18,227 nt of DNA from positions 1 to 18,227 of the forward strand of contig JBBDIO010000196.1 of NCBI GenBank assembly GCA_040880365.1, read 5' to 3'. Below the pieces are notes generated by a model. That model was not told the DNA's origin. It did not search any database and saw nothing but the letters and a program-made list of their open reading frames with translations. Below are positions 1 to 7,699 of this stretch, in pieces; within the stretch, counting starts at the first letter, position 1; each line of letters starts with the position of its first letter. Both the position numbers and the translations under genes were made by a program. This stretch comes from JBBDIO01 sp040880365. GTDB lineage: Bacteria; Chloroflexota; Anaerolineae; Caldilineales; Caldilineaceae.

Positions 1-1266
1 GGACACCCCACACGCCTGATCCATGTGGCGGGCACCGGCGGCAAGGGGTCTACCTGTCGCTTTGTCGAAGTGGGCTTTGGCGCATCTGCGCGTAGCGGCG
101 CGTTTATGAGTCCCCATCTGTTCGACTATCGTGAGCGGTTCAGCGTCAATGGCAACTTTGTGGCGCGCGCCGATATTACGCGGCTGTGGGAGACGCGAAT
201 CCAGCCTTTTTGTGTGCGCCGGGCCATGCGCAACAGCAGCCATGTTCACTCGTTCCACGAAGTGTCGATCCTGTTGGCGTTGGCGCTCTTTGAAGAGCAC
301 GCCGTGGAGTGGGCCGCGTTGGAAACGGGCGTGGGTGGTCGCTATGACCAGACCCGCGCGCTGGATGTGGCGGCGACGGTGCTCACCAATGTGGGAACCG
401 ATCACGCCCACATTCTGGGGCGCGAAGCCTGGCAGCGTGTGCTGGATAAATCGGGCATTGCCCGCCCGCAAATCCCCTTTTTCACCAGCGAAACCGACCC
501 CGACGCGCTGGAGATTATTCGCCAGGTCTGCGCGGCCGCGGATGCGCCACTGACGGTGGTTGACGAATCTACCGTGGCAGGTCTGACGCAGCGGCTGGAA
601 GGCGACAGCAGTGAATTGGGCGGCGCGCTGGATGAGGATTCGCTCTTACAGGCCACCTATCAGAAGTGGAACGCGGCGTTGAGCCTGGCGGTAGTACGCC
701 ACTTTTTGCCTGCCATCGAAGAAGGCGCGCTGCTGCAACGCTTTGCCGCGACCCGGCTGCCGGGTCGGTTTCGCAAGGTGGACGAGGGCATCTACGCCGA
801 TATTGCCCACAACAGCGAAAAGATGCGCGCGCTGGTGCAGGAAATCGAACGTCGCTTTGAGGGACATGGGCTGATTGTGGTCATTGGGCTTTCGGGGCAA
901 CGTCTGCCCGATGCGGTCTTTGCTTCGCTTTCGCGCGTTGCCAAGACCATCATTGTCACATCGGCGTCGTTTAAGGGGCAGGATCCCGAAAAGCTGCGTA
1001 GCGCCATCGAAGCCGTAACGGGCGACACGCCGACGCTGGTCATCTCGAACCCGCGCCAGGCGTTGGGCGTGGCGCGCTCGCTGCGCAATGGCAGCGCCGA
1101 TGTGATTCTGCTCACCGGCTCTACGTATATGATTGAGCAAGTGTTGAATCCCGACCCCTATCTGCGCTATATGAGCGCGAATTTTGGCTGGCGCACCCAT
1201 GTGGATACCGAGGCGACGGGCACGGTCCAGTTGACGCTGCCCAAGCCGCCGCCCGCAGTCCGTTGA
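1..1266 (+). CDS. folC: FolC-type folylpolyglutamate/dihydrofolate synthase, 5' end cut by window
   Basis: This Mur-ligase-superfamily enzyme adds glutamate to (dihydro)folate using ATP in the cytoplasm. The reading frame is open from base 1 (G-H-P-T-R-L-I-H-V-A-G-T), which matches the region just before the family P-loop, so the true start lies upstream and the GTG at 25 is internal. Visible motifs in order: P-loop GTGGKGST (family usual GTNGKGS), MSPHLFDYRERF (usual SPHL..RERI), ALETGVGGRYDQT (usual ETGLGGRLDAT), DHAHILG, KSGIARP with the conserved Lys, then the C-terminal domain with PGRF and DIAHN (usual DGAHN). The last motif is LTGSTYMIEQV, like the family's terminal GS.Y. About 421 codons are present, close to full length. 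The next gene, era, begins about 100 bp downstream. The family call is firm. Whether it makes DHFS, FPGS or both products cannot be read from sequence. Confidence 0.88.
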   Translation, partial: GHPTRLIHVAGTGGKGSTCRFVEVGFGASARSGAFMSPHLFDYRERFSVNGNFVARADITRLWETRIQPFCVRRAMRNSSHVHSFHEVSILLALALFEEHAVEWAALETGVGGRYDQTRALDVAATVLTNVGTDHAHILGREAWQRVLDKSGIARPQIPFFTSETDPDALEIIRQVCAAADAPLTVVDESTVAGLTQRLEGDSSELGGALDEDSLLQATYQKWNAALSLAVVRHFLPAIEEGALLQRFAATRLPGRFRKVDEGIYADIAHNSEKMRALVQEIERRFEGHGLIVVIGLSGQRLPDAVFASLSRVAKTIIVTSASFKGQDPEKLRSAIEAVTGDTPTLVISNPRQALGVARSLRNGSADVILLTGSTYMIEQVLNPDPYLRYMSANFGWRTHVDTEATGTVQLTLPKPPPAVR

Positions 1267-1364
1267 GATGCCCGTGTGTTGAGAAGTAGTGCGTCGAATA
1301 GCCTTCTGGGATAGTAGATGTTTGTTGGTGTAGCCGTATGTTCAGGTAAAAGAAAATGATGCGC

Positions 1365-1390
1365 AGTGATGAAGCCTAGTGATGAAACCC
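1365..1390 (+). repeat. 13-bp tandem duplication across the era start
   Basis: AGTGATGAAGCCT (1365-1377) is followed directly by AGTGATGAAACCC (1378-1390), 10 of 13 bases identical. The copies cover the start codon of era and its first codons. Thirteen is not a multiple of three, so the two copies are read in different frames, and only the first copy's ATG opens the gene. Confidence 0.7.
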
Positions 1391-2538
1391 CGGTCGGCCC
1401 CTTGGACCCGGCAGCGTTTGACGAAAACATGACCTCGGATAAGCCCGAAGTGGAACTGCCCGAAGCAGAGATGCGCCCGAATGTACCGGGTGATTTTGTC
1501 GCCGATCCCGACGCGGATGATCTGAATCAGCTGGAAACGGGGCCAGACCATCGCAGCGGGTTTGTGGCGGTGATCGGGCGGCCCAATGTGGGCAAATCGA
1601 CGCTGCTCAACCGCCTGTTGGGGCAGAAGATTGCGATTACCAGCCCCAAGCCGCAGACTACGCGCGATTCGCTGCTGGGCATCTACACTACCGCGGCCAT
1701 GCAGATTATGTTTGTGGATACGCCCGGCATTCACAAACCGCAGCACAAGCTGGGCGAGCACATGGTAAGCGTGGCCGAGGTTGCCATCGAAGACGCGGAT
1801 GTGGTGTTGTGGTTGGTGGATGCCGCCACCGATCCCACCGACGAAGATTTGTCCATCGCATCGCTGCTGCACGATATCTACCGGCGTAAACGGCTGACTA
1901 CGCCGCTGGTGGTCGCGCTCAACAAGTCGGATATGGCCGATAAAGCGCCCGATGCCCAGACCGGACAGCCTGCGCGCCTGGATGCCTACCGTGTGCTGGT
2001 GCAGAGCATTCCCGCGCGTGCATATGCAGAAGGCACAGGACAATATCCTGTGCAAGACGCGGCACAAGGGGCTGCTGGTCCGCATCTGCTCGCCATCAGC
2101 GCGCTGACCGGCGCGGGCGTGGAGGAACTGTTGGCGACGGTTGCCGCGCGTTTGCCGCTTGGCCCGCGCTATTATCCCGCCGACCAGGTGACTGATCTCC
2201 AGACCCGCTTTATTGTGGGCGAGTTGGTGCGCGAAAAGGCGCTGCTGCTCTTGCAACAGGAAGTGCCCCACAGTCTGGCGGTAGTGGTGGACGAATTCAG
2301 CCCGCGCGACGACAATATGACCTATATTTCGGCGGTGATCTATGTAGAGCGCGCCAGCCAAAAGGGGATTGTGCTGGGGCGACAGGGCCGCACGATCAAG
2401 GAAATTGGGCAGGCCGCACGCCCCGAAATCGAGGAAATGGTAGGCACGCGCGTCTATCTGGAACTGTGGGTGAAGGTGTGGGAAAAATGGCGACGGCGCG
2501 AGGCTATGTTGCGCCGCCTGGGGTATGCCGTCGGTTAG
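1369..2538 (+). CDS. era: GTPase Era, with N-terminal extension and G4-G5 insertion
   Basis: Era binds the 3' end of 16S rRNA and helps 30S subunit maturation. The G domain shows G1 GRPNVGKST at residues 70-78, G2 region QTTRDS at about 96, G3 DTPG at 117, G4 NKSD at 185 and G5 SALTG at 244. A C-terminal KH domain follows, with the GRQG loop at about 337 and ending YLELWVKVWEKWRR. The length is 389 aa against about 300 in typical Era. The excess is a roughly 65-residue acidic, probably disordered N-terminus and about 25 extra residues between G4 and G5. ATG 1369 is preceded in frame by GTG 1366; either could serve, and no strong Shine-Dalgarno is seen (AAGAAA at 1350-1355 is the nearest purine run). 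folC lies 102 bp upstream and mutS2 144 bp downstream, so co-transcription is possible but not tight. Confidence 0.96.
   Translation: MKPSDETPVGPLDPAAFDENMTSDKPEVELPEAEMRPNVPGDFVADPDADDLNQLETGPDHRSGFVAVIGRPNVGKSTLLNRLLGQKIAITSPKPQTTRDSLLGIYTTAAMQIMFVDTPGIHKPQHKLGEHMVSVAEVAIEDADVVLWLVDAATDPTDEDLSIASLLHDIYRRKRLTTPLVVALNKSDMADKAPDAQTGQPARLDAYRVLVQSIPARAYAEGTGQYPVQDAAQGAAGPHLLAISALTGAGVEELLATVAARLPLGPRYYPADQVTDLQTRFIVGELVREKALLLLQQEVPHSLAVVVDEFSPRDDNMTYISAVIYVERASQKGIVLGRQGRTIKEIGQAARPEIEEMVGTRVYLELWVKVWEKWRRREAMLRRLGYAVG
2033..2053 (+). other. Hairpin inside the Era G4-G5 insertion
   Basis: GCACAGGA (2033-2040) and TCCTGTGC (2046-2053) are a perfect 8-bp inverted repeat around the loop CAATA. 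It lies exactly in the segment coding for the extra residues between the NKSD and SALTG motifs. No T-tract follows, so it is not a terminator. It may be only a by-product of the inserted sequence. Confidence 0.5.
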
Positions 2539-2645
2539 GCTGCGTGCGCAATGGTGGGGGCAATGCGCCAGACGCGTGTCTGTCGCTCTGCTCAAAACGG
2601 TATACGGATACCACTGGGAGGGCGAAAATCGACCCGGCAAATGCT

Positions 2646-2673
2646 TTGCAGTTGCGTGCCCCTGTGATATGAT
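2646..2673 (+). promoter_or_regulatory. Promoter of mutS2, near-leaderless
   Basis: A -35-like TTGCAG (2646-2651), a 16-bp spacer and -10 TATGAT (2668-2673) preceded by TGA (extended -10) lie just before the mutS2 ATG at 2683. Only 9 bp separate the -10 from the ATG, so transcription would begin within about 0-3 nt of the start codon. No Shine-Dalgarno is present, which fits leaderless translation. A weak hairpin (GGTAT 2599-2603, ATACC 2608-2612) lies upstream. Confidence 0.6.
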
Positions 2674-2682
2674 CTCGCCACT

Positions 2683-5211
2683 ATGAATCCACGTACACTG
2701 CGCGTTCTGGAATATAACAAGATTCTCGACCGACTGGCGAGCCATTGCTCGTTTAGTGGGGGAGTTGAACGCGTTCAGGCCCTTTTGCCCAGCGATGATT
2801 TGCAGACCGTGCAGGAATGGCTGGCGCAGACCGACGAAGCCTTCCGCCTGTTGGACCAGAAGACCGACATCCACTTTGGGGGCGTGCGCGATATTCGTTC
2901 GCACCTGGAACGCGCCGAGCGCGGCGCGATGTTGCTGGCGTCGGATTTGTTGGAAATCAAGACCACGCTGCAACGCGCCCGCACCCTGCACACCCTCTTT
3001 ACCCGGCTGGAAGAATCGTTTCCCCATTTGGCCGAAGTCGCCATGAACATCGAGCCGTGTGCGCATGTCATTGCAGAGATCAGCCGCTGTGTCAATGACC
3101 GGGGCGAGGTGGTCGATGGCGCCAGCGCAGATTTGGGGCGCATCCGTCATGAGCTGCACGGGGCGCAGGATCGCCTATTGAGTACGCTGGAGCGATTAGT
3201 CCACAGCTCCGAACTGCGTCCCTATTTGCAGGATGCCCTGGTGACCCAACGCCAGGGTCGCTATGTGATTCCGGTGCGCGCGGAATATAAAGGCAGCGTG
3301 GACGGCATTGTCCACGATCAATCGGCCAGCGGCGCGACGCTGTTTATCGAGCCGCTGAAAGTGGTGCAGCAGAACAACGCCGTGCGCGAGTGGGAATTGC
3401 AGGAAGAGCGCGAAGTGCGGCGCATTCTCACCGAATTGACCGAACTGGTGGCGGATGAGTCCATCTATTTGCGGCGCAATATGCAGATTCTGGCCGAATT
3501 GGATTTTATTTTTGCCAAGGCCAAATATGCCTATACGGTGGAAGGCGTGACGCCGGATATGGTGCCGTTTCAGACCGTGAAGCCCGCGCCCAAAGCCGCG
3601 CAGAAAAAAGCGCGCGGGGCTGCACAAAATGGCAACGGCGCTGATTACCCGACTGCGGATGCGACTGTGGACAAACCTGTAGACGAGAACCCAGACGAAA
3701 GCGTGGGCATACATCCCGGTTCGGTGATTGATTTGCGCCGGGCGCGCCATCCCTTGCTCGAACCGCATACGGTTGTCCCCATTGACATCTATCTGGATGA
3801 CGAAACCTATCTGATTGTGATCACGGGGCCCAATACGGGCGGCAAAACGGTCACGCTCAAGACGGTGGGCCTGCTGGCGCTCATGGCGCAATCGGGCATG
3901 ATGTTGCCTGTGGACCCCGGCAGCAAGCTCTGCGTGTTCGAGGGCGTCTATGCCGATATTGGCGACGAGCAGAGCATTGAGCAGAATCTGAGCACATTCA
4001 GCAGCCACATGACCCACATCATCGAGATTCTGGAGGAATCGGATCCCCATAGTCTGGTGTTGTTGGATGAACTGGGCGCGGGCACGGACCCCGATGAGGG
4101 ATCGGCGCTGGCAATGGCGTTGCTGGAAAATCTGCGCGACCGGGGAATCACCTCTTTTTCGACGACGCACTACAGCGATCTCAAACTCTATGCCCACAAT
4201 ACACCGGGGGTGCGCAATGCTTCGGTGGAATTTGATATTGAAACCCTGCGCCCCACCTATGAACTAAGTATTGGGCTGCCGGGCCGTTCGAATGCGCTGG
4301 TCATTGCCCGCCGTTTGGGGCTGAACCCGGTCATTGTAGACGCGGCAGAGGCAATTGTGCGCCCCGATGCGCTGCAAGCCGATGCCTTGCTCGACGACAT
4401 CAAGCGGACCAAGCAAGAGACCGCCCAGACCAACGACCGGGCCAAAGAACGCGAACGCCAGGCGCAATTGCTGGAAGCCGATTTGCGCTATCAACTGGCG
4501 CAAATCGAAGAGGCCCGGCGCGCCATTGTCGCCGAGATCCGCCAGACGATGGAGCGGGAGCTGGAGGAGACGCGCAAGGAGATCGACAAAGCGCGTCGCC
4601 AGGCGACCCAGGCCAACCAGTTTGGCAGCGCGGGCGCACACGAACAGTTTCTGGTGCAGGCCGAAGAAGAATTGACCCGCCGCCGCCGCAAACTGGAGGC
4701 GGTCGATCTGACTGTTGCGCCCCCACCCGGCGCGAATCAGGATTTGCGCGGGCCAATCGAAGTGGGCGACCGGGTTTGGGTAGCGAGTCTGCAAGCCAGC
4801 GGCGAGGTGTTGGTGATCCACGAACGCGCCGAAGAGGCCGATGTGCAGATTGGCAACTTCCGGCTGAAATTGCCCTTGAAACGGTTGGAATTGCGCCAGA
4901 AAGCCGCCCAGGAAGTCGCGGAACCCCAACCGCAAATGCGGGGCGGGGCGCGAGTCGAAAGTCCAGGCATTGAATTTGATATGCGTGGCGCACGGGTCGA
5001 AGAAGGGCTGGAAGACCTGGAGCGTTATCTGGATACGGCCTATATGGCCCGTTTGCCCTGGGTGCGTATCATCCACGGCAAAGGTACCGGCGCGCTGCGC
5101 GATGCCGTGCGCCAAATGTTGCGGACACATCCTGTCGTCAGCGAATATCGCAGCGGCGACGGCAGCGAAGGCGGCGACGGTGTGACCGTGGCTAAACTGG
5201 TGGAGGGCTAG
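2683..5211 (+). CDS. mutS2: Endonuclease MutS2 (MutS2-type ATPase with Smr domain)
   Basis: MutS2 proteins are ABC-type ATPases linked to suppression of recombination and, in Bacillus, to splitting collided ribosomes. The order seen is an N-terminal core and lever (1-290); a low-complexity insert at about 305-345 rich in Ala, Asp and Lys; the ATPase with Walker A GPNTGGKT at 382-389 and Walker B LLDELGAGTDPDE around D462/E463; a long charged coiled coil at about 560-690; a KOW-like segment (VGDRVWVASLQASGEV); and a C-terminal Smr domain from FDMRG (about 765) with HGKGTG at 798-803. At 842 aa it is about 60 longer than common MutS2 (near 780), mostly from the insert. There is no mismatch-recognition domain, which separates it from MutS. 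It starts at ATG 2683, right behind its own promoter. Confidence 0.96.
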   Translation: MNPRTLRVLEYNKILDRLASHCSFSGGVERVQALLPSDDLQTVQEWLAQTDEAFRLLDQKTDIHFGGVRDIRSHLERAERGAMLLASDLLEIKTTLQRARTLHTLFTRLEESFPHLAEVAMNIEPCAHVIAEISRCVNDRGEVVDGASADLGRIRHELHGAQDRLLSTLERLVHSSELRPYLQDALVTQRQGRYVIPVRAEYKGSVDGIVHDQSASGATLFIEPLKVVQQNNAVREWELQEEREVRRILTELTELVADESIYLRRNMQILAELDFIFAKAKYAYTVEGVTPDMVPFQTVKPAPKAAQKKARGAAQNGNGADYPTADATVDKPVDENPDESVGIHPGSVIDLRRARHPLLEPHTVVPIDIYLDDETYLIVITGPNTGGKTVTLKTVGLLALMAQSGMMLPVDPGSKLCVFEGVYADIGDEQSIEQNLSTFSSHMTHIIEILEESDPHSLVLLDELGAGTDPDEGSALAMALLENLRDRGITSFSTTHYSDLKLYAHNTPGVRNASVEFDIETLRPTYELSIGLPGRSNALVIARRLGLNPVIVDAAEAIVRPDALQADALLDDIKRTKQETAQTNDRAKERERQAQLLEADLRYQLAQIEEARRAIVAEIRQTMERELEETRKEIDKARRQATQANQFGSAGAHEQFLVQAEEELTRRRRKLEAVDLTVAPPPGANQDLRGPIEVGDRVWVASLQASGEVLVIHERAEEADVQIGNFRLKLPLKRLELRQKAAQEVAEPQPQMRGGARVESPGIEFDMRGARVEEGLEDLERYLDTAYMARLPWVRIIHGKGTGALRDAVRQMLRTHPVVSEYRSGDGSEGGDGVTVAKLVEG

Positions 5212-5220
5212 GCGTAGTTC

Positions 5221-5244
5221 GCTGTGCAGGAAGCTGCGCAGGTC
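5221..5244 (+). repeat. 12-bp tandem duplication after mutS2
   Basis: GCTGTGCAGGAA (5221-5232) and GCTGCGCAGGTC (5233-5244) match at 9 of 12 positions and are directly adjacent. They lie 10 bp after the mutS2 stop. They resemble the duplications in the other spacers of this window, which argues that this stretch is spacer and not the coding start of the next gene. Confidence 0.5.
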
Positions 5245-5325
5245 GCCTTCTCAACAGATGCAATCAATCTCGGTATGGGGAAGCAATCCTGCGGAGATCG
5301 CATTGTTCATTTCTGGAGTGACAGA

Positions 5326-6435
5326 TTGAAATACGAAAAGTTGGTCTGTAGCGTGGGTGTGACGGCCTATAACGAAGAAGAGAATATAGGCAATCTGCTG
5401 GAAGCTCTGTTGGATCAGCATTTGCATCAGGTAGAGCTTGCCGAGGTGATTGTGGTCGCTAGCGCGTGTACCGACCGCACTGTGCCGATTATTCAGGAAT
5501 TTATGGCGCGTGATAGTCGTGTGCGCTTGATCGAGCAGGCGACACGCGAAGGCAAAACCAGCGCGGTGAATCTCTTTATCCAAAACGCCAGCCACAATAT
5601 CTGTGTATTGGAAAGCGGCGATACCATCCCCCATGAATATGCCATCGAACATCTGGTGCGCATGTTTGAGGACCCCGAAGTGGGCATGGTGGGCGCGCAA
5701 AAAGTGCCGGTGGATATGCCCGATCACATCACCGGGCTATTAAGCCATCTGCGCCTGCGCATGGAACATGAATTATGTCTGGAAATTCCGCGCCTGGGCG
5801 AGATGATTGCCTTTCGCAAGGTGTTCGATCAGATCCCGCCCGATGTGGCAATGGACGAGGCCTTTGTAGAAGCGCTGGTGGTGCGGCGCGGGCTGACGGT
5901 GAAATACGCGCCCGATGCTGTGGTCTATAACACCGGCCCGACTACCATCAGCGATTTTGTGCGCCAGCGCAGGCGCAATCATGCCGGGCATCTCTATCTC
6001 AAGCACAAATATGGCTATGCCGTGAGCAGCATCCAGAATCGGCGCGTGTTGCGCGTCGCGCTCAAAGAAGTGTGGGGCGTCGTGCGTTTGTTGTGGGTTT
6101 TGTTCCTGCTGGGGACGCTGGAAGGCTATAGCCGAGTGCTGGGCTGGTATGATTTTGCCTTTAAGAAGGATCGGCATGTGAAATGGAACATGGCGTGGAC
6201 GCAAAAGCAGAACGTGCAAAATATCCGGCGCAACGGCAATGGTGTGGCCGATAGCGCGGCCGCCGGGCACGCGGTGAATCACAGCACGCCGTCTGAACGC
6301 GCCCAAAAGCACAGCACGCCCAGCGACGCGGGCGCGGGGTTGGCTACGCACATGGAAGATTCTCAGAGTTTGCGCGCTGTTGCTGCTGCCAATCGCGAGA
6401 GCGCACCCAAAAGGCAACCGGCGACGCCGGTATGA
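5326..6435 (+). CDS. Family 2 (GT-A) glycosyltransferase, membrane-anchored
   Basis: A GT2 enzyme transfers a sugar from a nucleotide- or lipid-linked donor; donor and acceptor cannot be told here. It opens with VCSVGVTAYNEEENIGNLL, the typical N-terminal strand and loop. The metal-site region reads CVLESGDT (residues about 94-100), an SGD version of the usual DxD. A catalytic-base-like MDE is at 176-178, and QRRRNHAGH from 214 resembles the QxxRW helix. One hydrophobic segment (VVRLLWVLFLLGTL) follows, then a low-complexity tail with HSTPS twice, encoded by copies of CACAGCACGCC at 6280 and 6310. The frame is open back to GTG 5224, with ATG 5275 also possible. TTG 5326 is chosen because GGAG at 5315-5318 sits 7 nt before it, GT2 proteins begin about here, and 5221-5244 looks like spacer repeat. 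The neighbour is a flippase-like membrane protein, suggesting envelope glycan or glycolipid work. Confidence 0.85.
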   Translation: MKYEKLVCSVGVTAYNEEENIGNLLEALLDQHLHQVELAEVIVVASACTDRTVPIIQEFMARDSRVRLIEQATREGKTSAVNLFIQNASHNICVLESGDTIPHEYAIEHLVRMFEDPEVGMVGAQKVPVDMPDHITGLLSHLRLRMEHELCLEIPRLGEMIAFRKVFDQIPPDVAMDEAFVEALVVRRGLTVKYAPDAVVYNTGPTTISDFVRQRRRNHAGHLYLKHKYGYAVSSIQNRRVLRVALKEVWGVVRLLWVLFLLGTLEGYSRVLGWYDFAFKKDRHVKWNMAWTQKQNVQNIRRNGNGVADSAAAGHAVNHSTPSERAQKHSTPSDAGAGLATHMEDSQSLRAVAAANRESAPKRQPATPV

Positions 6436-6484
6436 CGCGCCCCCGGCAGTCGGCAATGCGCCCTGGTTGCGTCTTCCCCGGTAG

Positions 6485-6555
6485 TTTCCACAGTGATTTC
6501 CAAAGTGATTTCTGGTGGGGTTTCCGGTGTGATGTCCAGTATGATGTCCACAATG
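6485..6555 (+). repeat. Array of 12-13 bp imperfect tandem repeats
   Basis: Six adjoining units fill much of the 179-bp spacer: TTTCCACAGTGAT (6485), TTCCAAAGTGAT (6498), TTCTGGTGGGG (6510), TTTCCGGTGTGAT (6521), GTCCAGTATGAT (6534) and GTCCACAATG (6546). The shared core is roughly TTCCAnnGTGAT. Unit length varies from 10 to 13 bp, so a protein repeat is unlikely. I see no promoter with a convincing -35 in this spacer. Confidence 0.7.
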
Positions 6556-6614
6556 CCTACCTCTGCGCTACGCTAGACCTGGACGCGTTTCGCGCGCGTC
6601 GCGGCGGATAATAT

Positions 6615-7643
6615 ATGCGAAGTACACTCTTGACCCTCGCCAAGTTTGCGGTGGGTATTGGCCTGCTCTATATCCTCTATCTCCTGCTGGATGATCCGGC
6701 GATTCTGTGGCAACAAATGGTGGACGCCGATAAGCGCCTGTTGGTAATCGGCGGTTTTTGCTATGCGTTTGCTGTGGGGCTTAGCGGGATCAAATGGGGA
6801 ATACTCCTGCGTTCGGCAGGCATCCATGTGCGCCTGGGCAAGCTTTTTTCCTATCAGTGGTTGGCGGAATTTTTTAACAATTTTCTGCCTGCACAGGTGG
6901 GTGGCGATGTCATGCGCGGCTATGCGCTGGCGGCGGATACCCAGCGGCGGGCAGCGGCGGCGGCGAGTGTGATCATCGACCGCTTCATTGGTCTGCTGGT
7001 CTTTATGCTGGCGGCGGCGGTGGCTGCATCGGCCATGCTCCTCTATGGTCGACCCAGTGGAGATCTGTTCAGCCCCGAACAAGCCGCCGCGGTGGGGTTG
7101 ATTGCGCTGGGCAGTGGCGGCGCGTCGTTGCTGCTCATTTTCATGTTGATCGCGATGCTCAGCCGCCGGCTCAAACGCCGCGCCGAACAGTTGCTGCAAC
7201 GTCTGCCCTTTTCGGCGCGCACGGTGCCCCTCTGGCACAAATTGGCCGAAGCCTTTAACCTCTATCGCTATAGCTATCGCGCCATGCTGTGGACCGCGTG
7301 TAGCAGCGCCGTCATTGTGCTGGTTACCAGCATCAATATCTGGCTGATCGCGCGCGCCATCCAGCCCGACAGTATCACACTCATGGAAGTGCTCGCCATC
7401 AATCCCATCATTGTCTTTGTCGCGCTTATCATTCCCCTTTCGCCCGGCGGGTTGGGTGTGCGCCAGGGCGCATTTGGGGCAACTTTTCTGCTGATGGGCG
7501 CGGGTGGCGATTTGGGCGTGGCGGTGGGCTTGCTTCAACAGTTTATTGCCTACATTGTCAGTCTGCCCGGCGCGTTTTTGTGGATGCGCGGCGTTGGTTC
7601 CCGACGCCCGCCCGAGCCCGCCCCGCTGCCCACCGATTCATGA
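6615..7643 (+). CDS. YbhN/UPF0104-type flippase-like integral membrane protein (LPG_synthase_TM family)
   Basis: This is a 342-aa polytopic inner-membrane protein with about eight hydrophobic segments. Family signatures are visible: EFFNNFLPAQVGGDVMRGYAL at about 85-105, a DRFIGLL segment (the family's ERxxGL), and SPGGLGVRQGAF from residue 276 (the family's PGGLGVRE). The family includes the membrane half of MprF and archaeal AglD-neighbour proteins; members without a synthase domain, like this one, are thought to move or present lipids or lipid-linked sugars, and substrates are mostly unknown. There is no C-terminal aminoacyl-transferase domain, so it is not a lysyl-PG synthase. It lies 179 bp after a GT2 glycosyltransferase, a common pairing. 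ATG 6615 has no Shine-Dalgarno; the bases before it are AT-rich (GATAATAT). Confidence 0.88.
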   Translation: MRSTLLTLAKFAVGIGLLYILYLLLDDPAILWQQMVDADKRLLVIGGFCYAFAVGLSGIKWGILLRSAGIHVRLGKLFSYQWLAEFFNNFLPAQVGGDVMRGYALAADTQRRAAAAASVIIDRFIGLLVFMLAAAVAASAMLLYGRPSGDLFSPEQAAAVGLIALGSGGASLLLIFMLIAMLSRRLKRRAEQLLQRLPFSARTVPLWHKLAEAFNLYRYSYRAMLWTACSSAVIVLVTSINIWLIARAIQPDSITLMEVLAINPIIVFVALIIPLSPGGLGVRQGAFGATFLLMGAGGDLGVAVGLLQQFIAYIVSLPGAFLWMRGVGSRRPPEPAPLPTDS

Positions 7644-7670
7644 GCGACGTTTCCTAGCCAGCCCCCATTC

Positions 7671-7696
7671 TTACTCAGAATTTTTATTCAGGAGTC
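7671..7696 (+). repeat. 13-bp tandem duplication carrying the HD gene's ribosome site
   Basis: TTACTCAGAATTT (7671-7683) is followed directly by TTATTCAGGAGTC (7684-7696), 9 of 13 identical. The second copy contains GGAG (7691-7694), the ribosome binding site of the following gene, with 5 nt to ATG 7700. Confidence 0.45.
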
Positions 7697-7699
7697 ATG

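Noticed and set aside
1342..3159. A 605-codon open frame on the minus strand opposite era and mutS2
   Set aside because: It is antisense to two clearly conserved genes, has His/Arg/Gln-rich composition typical of the reverse reading of GC-rich codons, and shows no family motif.
6607..6612. GATAAT just before the flippase-like gene as a -10
   Set aside because: It would start transcription downstream of the ATG at 6615 and has no -35 at a normal distance.
6615..7643. Lysylphosphatidylglycerol synthase
   Set aside because: Only the membrane half is present; there is no aminoacyl-transferase domain.
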